Assembly: GCA_964608495.1 (NCBI GenBank)
Contig: CAZSOQ010000038.1
Span: forward strand, 1-28,813
Source: JAKORR01 sp964608495
GTDB taxonomy: Bacteria; Armatimonadota; Zipacnadia; Zipacnadales; FEN-943
Direction of reading: 5' to 3'
Length of the DNA stretch: 28,813 bases
Shown: in pieces, positions 28,291 through 28,813 of the stretch
Layout: each line of letters opens with the position of its first letter
How positions within the stretch are numbered: the stretch's first letter is position 1
The notes under the pieces: generated by a model
Seen by the model: only the letters and a program-made list of their open reading frames with translations
The model's database searches: none
What the model was told of the DNA's origin: nothing
Made by a program: the position numbers and the translations under genes

Positions 28291-28813
28291 TCAGGCGGGT
28301 CGGATGATGACGAGGCCCCCGCGCGGCCCCGGCACCGCACCACTGATGAGGATAAGATGCTTCTCGAGATCAACCTCGACCACGGTCAAGCCCTTGACGG
28401 TGACGCGCTCGTTGCCCATGTGACCGGGCGAGCGCTTGCCCGGGAAAACGCGAGCGGCATCGGTGGCACCGCCGGACATGGGGGCGCGATGCACCTTGGA
28501 GCCGTGGCTGGCGGGGCCGCCGCGGAAGCCATGGCGCTTGACGCCGCCGGCGAAGCCCCGGCCCTTCGACCAGCCCACCACCTCGACCGCCTGGCCGGCC
28601 TGGAACATCGCGACCGTCAACTGCTGGCCTTCGCGGTAGTCGTCCGCCGGGGAAATCCGGAACTCGCGCAGGTAGCGGGTGGGATTGGTGCCGTGGGCCT
28701 TGAAGTGGCCCGTCATCGGCATGTTGCTCTTGCGCAAGGGAAGCTCCTCGAAGCCGACCTGAACGGCCTCGTAGCCGTCCTTCTCGGTGGTGCGACGCTG
28801 CACGACGATGCAC
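28291..28813 (-). CDS. rplC: 50S ribosomal protein L3, 5' end cut by window edge
   Basis: L3 is an early 50S assembly protein whose loop reaches the peptidyl transferase centre. The visible part reads CIVVQRRTTEKDGYEAVQVG and continues through MTGHFKAHGTNPTRYLREFR, VVGWSKGRGFAGGVKRHGFR, GPASHGSKVHRAPMSGGATD, FPGKRSPGHMGNERVTVKGL and ends at GGLVIIRPA. The N-terminal 30-odd residues (MIGKKLGMT-type start) lie beyond the window; the GTG at 28803 is internal, not a start. In-frame sequence continues to the edge without a stop. Confidence 0.97.
   Translation of the reverse strand, partial: CIVVQRRTTEKDGYEAVQVGFEELPLRKSNMPMTGHFKAHGTNPTRYLREFRISPADDYREGQQLTVAMFQAGQAVEVVGWSKGRGFAGGVKRHGFRGGPASHGSKVHRAPMSGGATDAARVFPGKRSPGHMGNERVTVKGLTVVEVDLEKHLILISGAVPGPRGGLVIIRPA

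Noticed and set aside
1..28813. tRNA, rRNA, CRISPR, insertion-sequence, phage or riboswitch content
   Set aside because: No T-loop-like motifs, regular direct repeats, transposase motifs or terminal inverted repeats were seen by eye; absence by inspection is not proof for small RNAs.

Overview
All convincing genes in this window lie on the minus strand, so the text is read from high coordinates to low. Base composition is roughly two-thirds G+C by eye. GTG and TTG starts are common (guaB, adk, rpsM, rplN, rplR, rpsZ, rpsI, the EF-G paralogue), often behind GGAGG-type ribosome binding sites. Zinc-binding (C+) forms of S4, S14, L36, L24 and adenylate kinase, together with the order rplQ-truA-rplM-rpsI, suggest a free-living bacterium of the Terrabacteria side. 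A cupin-type phosphoglucose isomerase and a copper-amine-oxidase-like stalk domain would suit a lineage such as Armatimonadota. That placement is inference, not proof.

Region 1 (28813 to 9858) is one long, tightly packed S10-spc-alpha ribosomal superoperon that begins inside rplC: rplC-rplD-rplW-rplB-rpsS-rplV-rpsC-rplP-rpmC-rpsQ-[EF-G-like GTPase]-rplN-rplX-rplE-rpsZ-rpsH-rplF-rplR-[no rpsE]-rpmD-rplO-secY-adk-map-infA-rpmJ-rpsM-rpsK-rpsD-rpoA-rplQ-truA-rplM-rpsI. Two departures from the usual order stand out. A full-length 695-residue EF-G paralogue sits between S17 and L14. The gene for S5, normally between L18 and L30, is absent, leaving only 27 nt between two intact neighbours. S3 and S17 also carry long acidic, low-complexity C-terminal tails.

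Region 2 (9857 to 9366) is about 490 nt of GC-rich sequence without a supported gene. It contains a strong inverted repeat shortly after rpsI.

Region 3 (9365 to 4530) holds envelope or secretion genes: a 633-residue secreted protein of unknown function; a secreted parvulin-type prolyl isomerase fused to a stalk domain and driven by a consensus TTGACA/TATAAT promoter; and a membrane family-2 glycosyltransferase. These are followed by a multi-pass membrane protein whose 5' end appears frameshifted.

Region 4 (3008 to 1) is metabolic: a ROK sugar kinase, a cupin-type glucose-6-phosphate isomerase, and IMP dehydrogenase cut by the window edge. The kinase and isomerase would catalyse consecutive steps, glucose to glucose-6-phosphate to fructose-6-phosphate.

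No tRNA, rRNA, CRISPR array or insertion sequence was seen.
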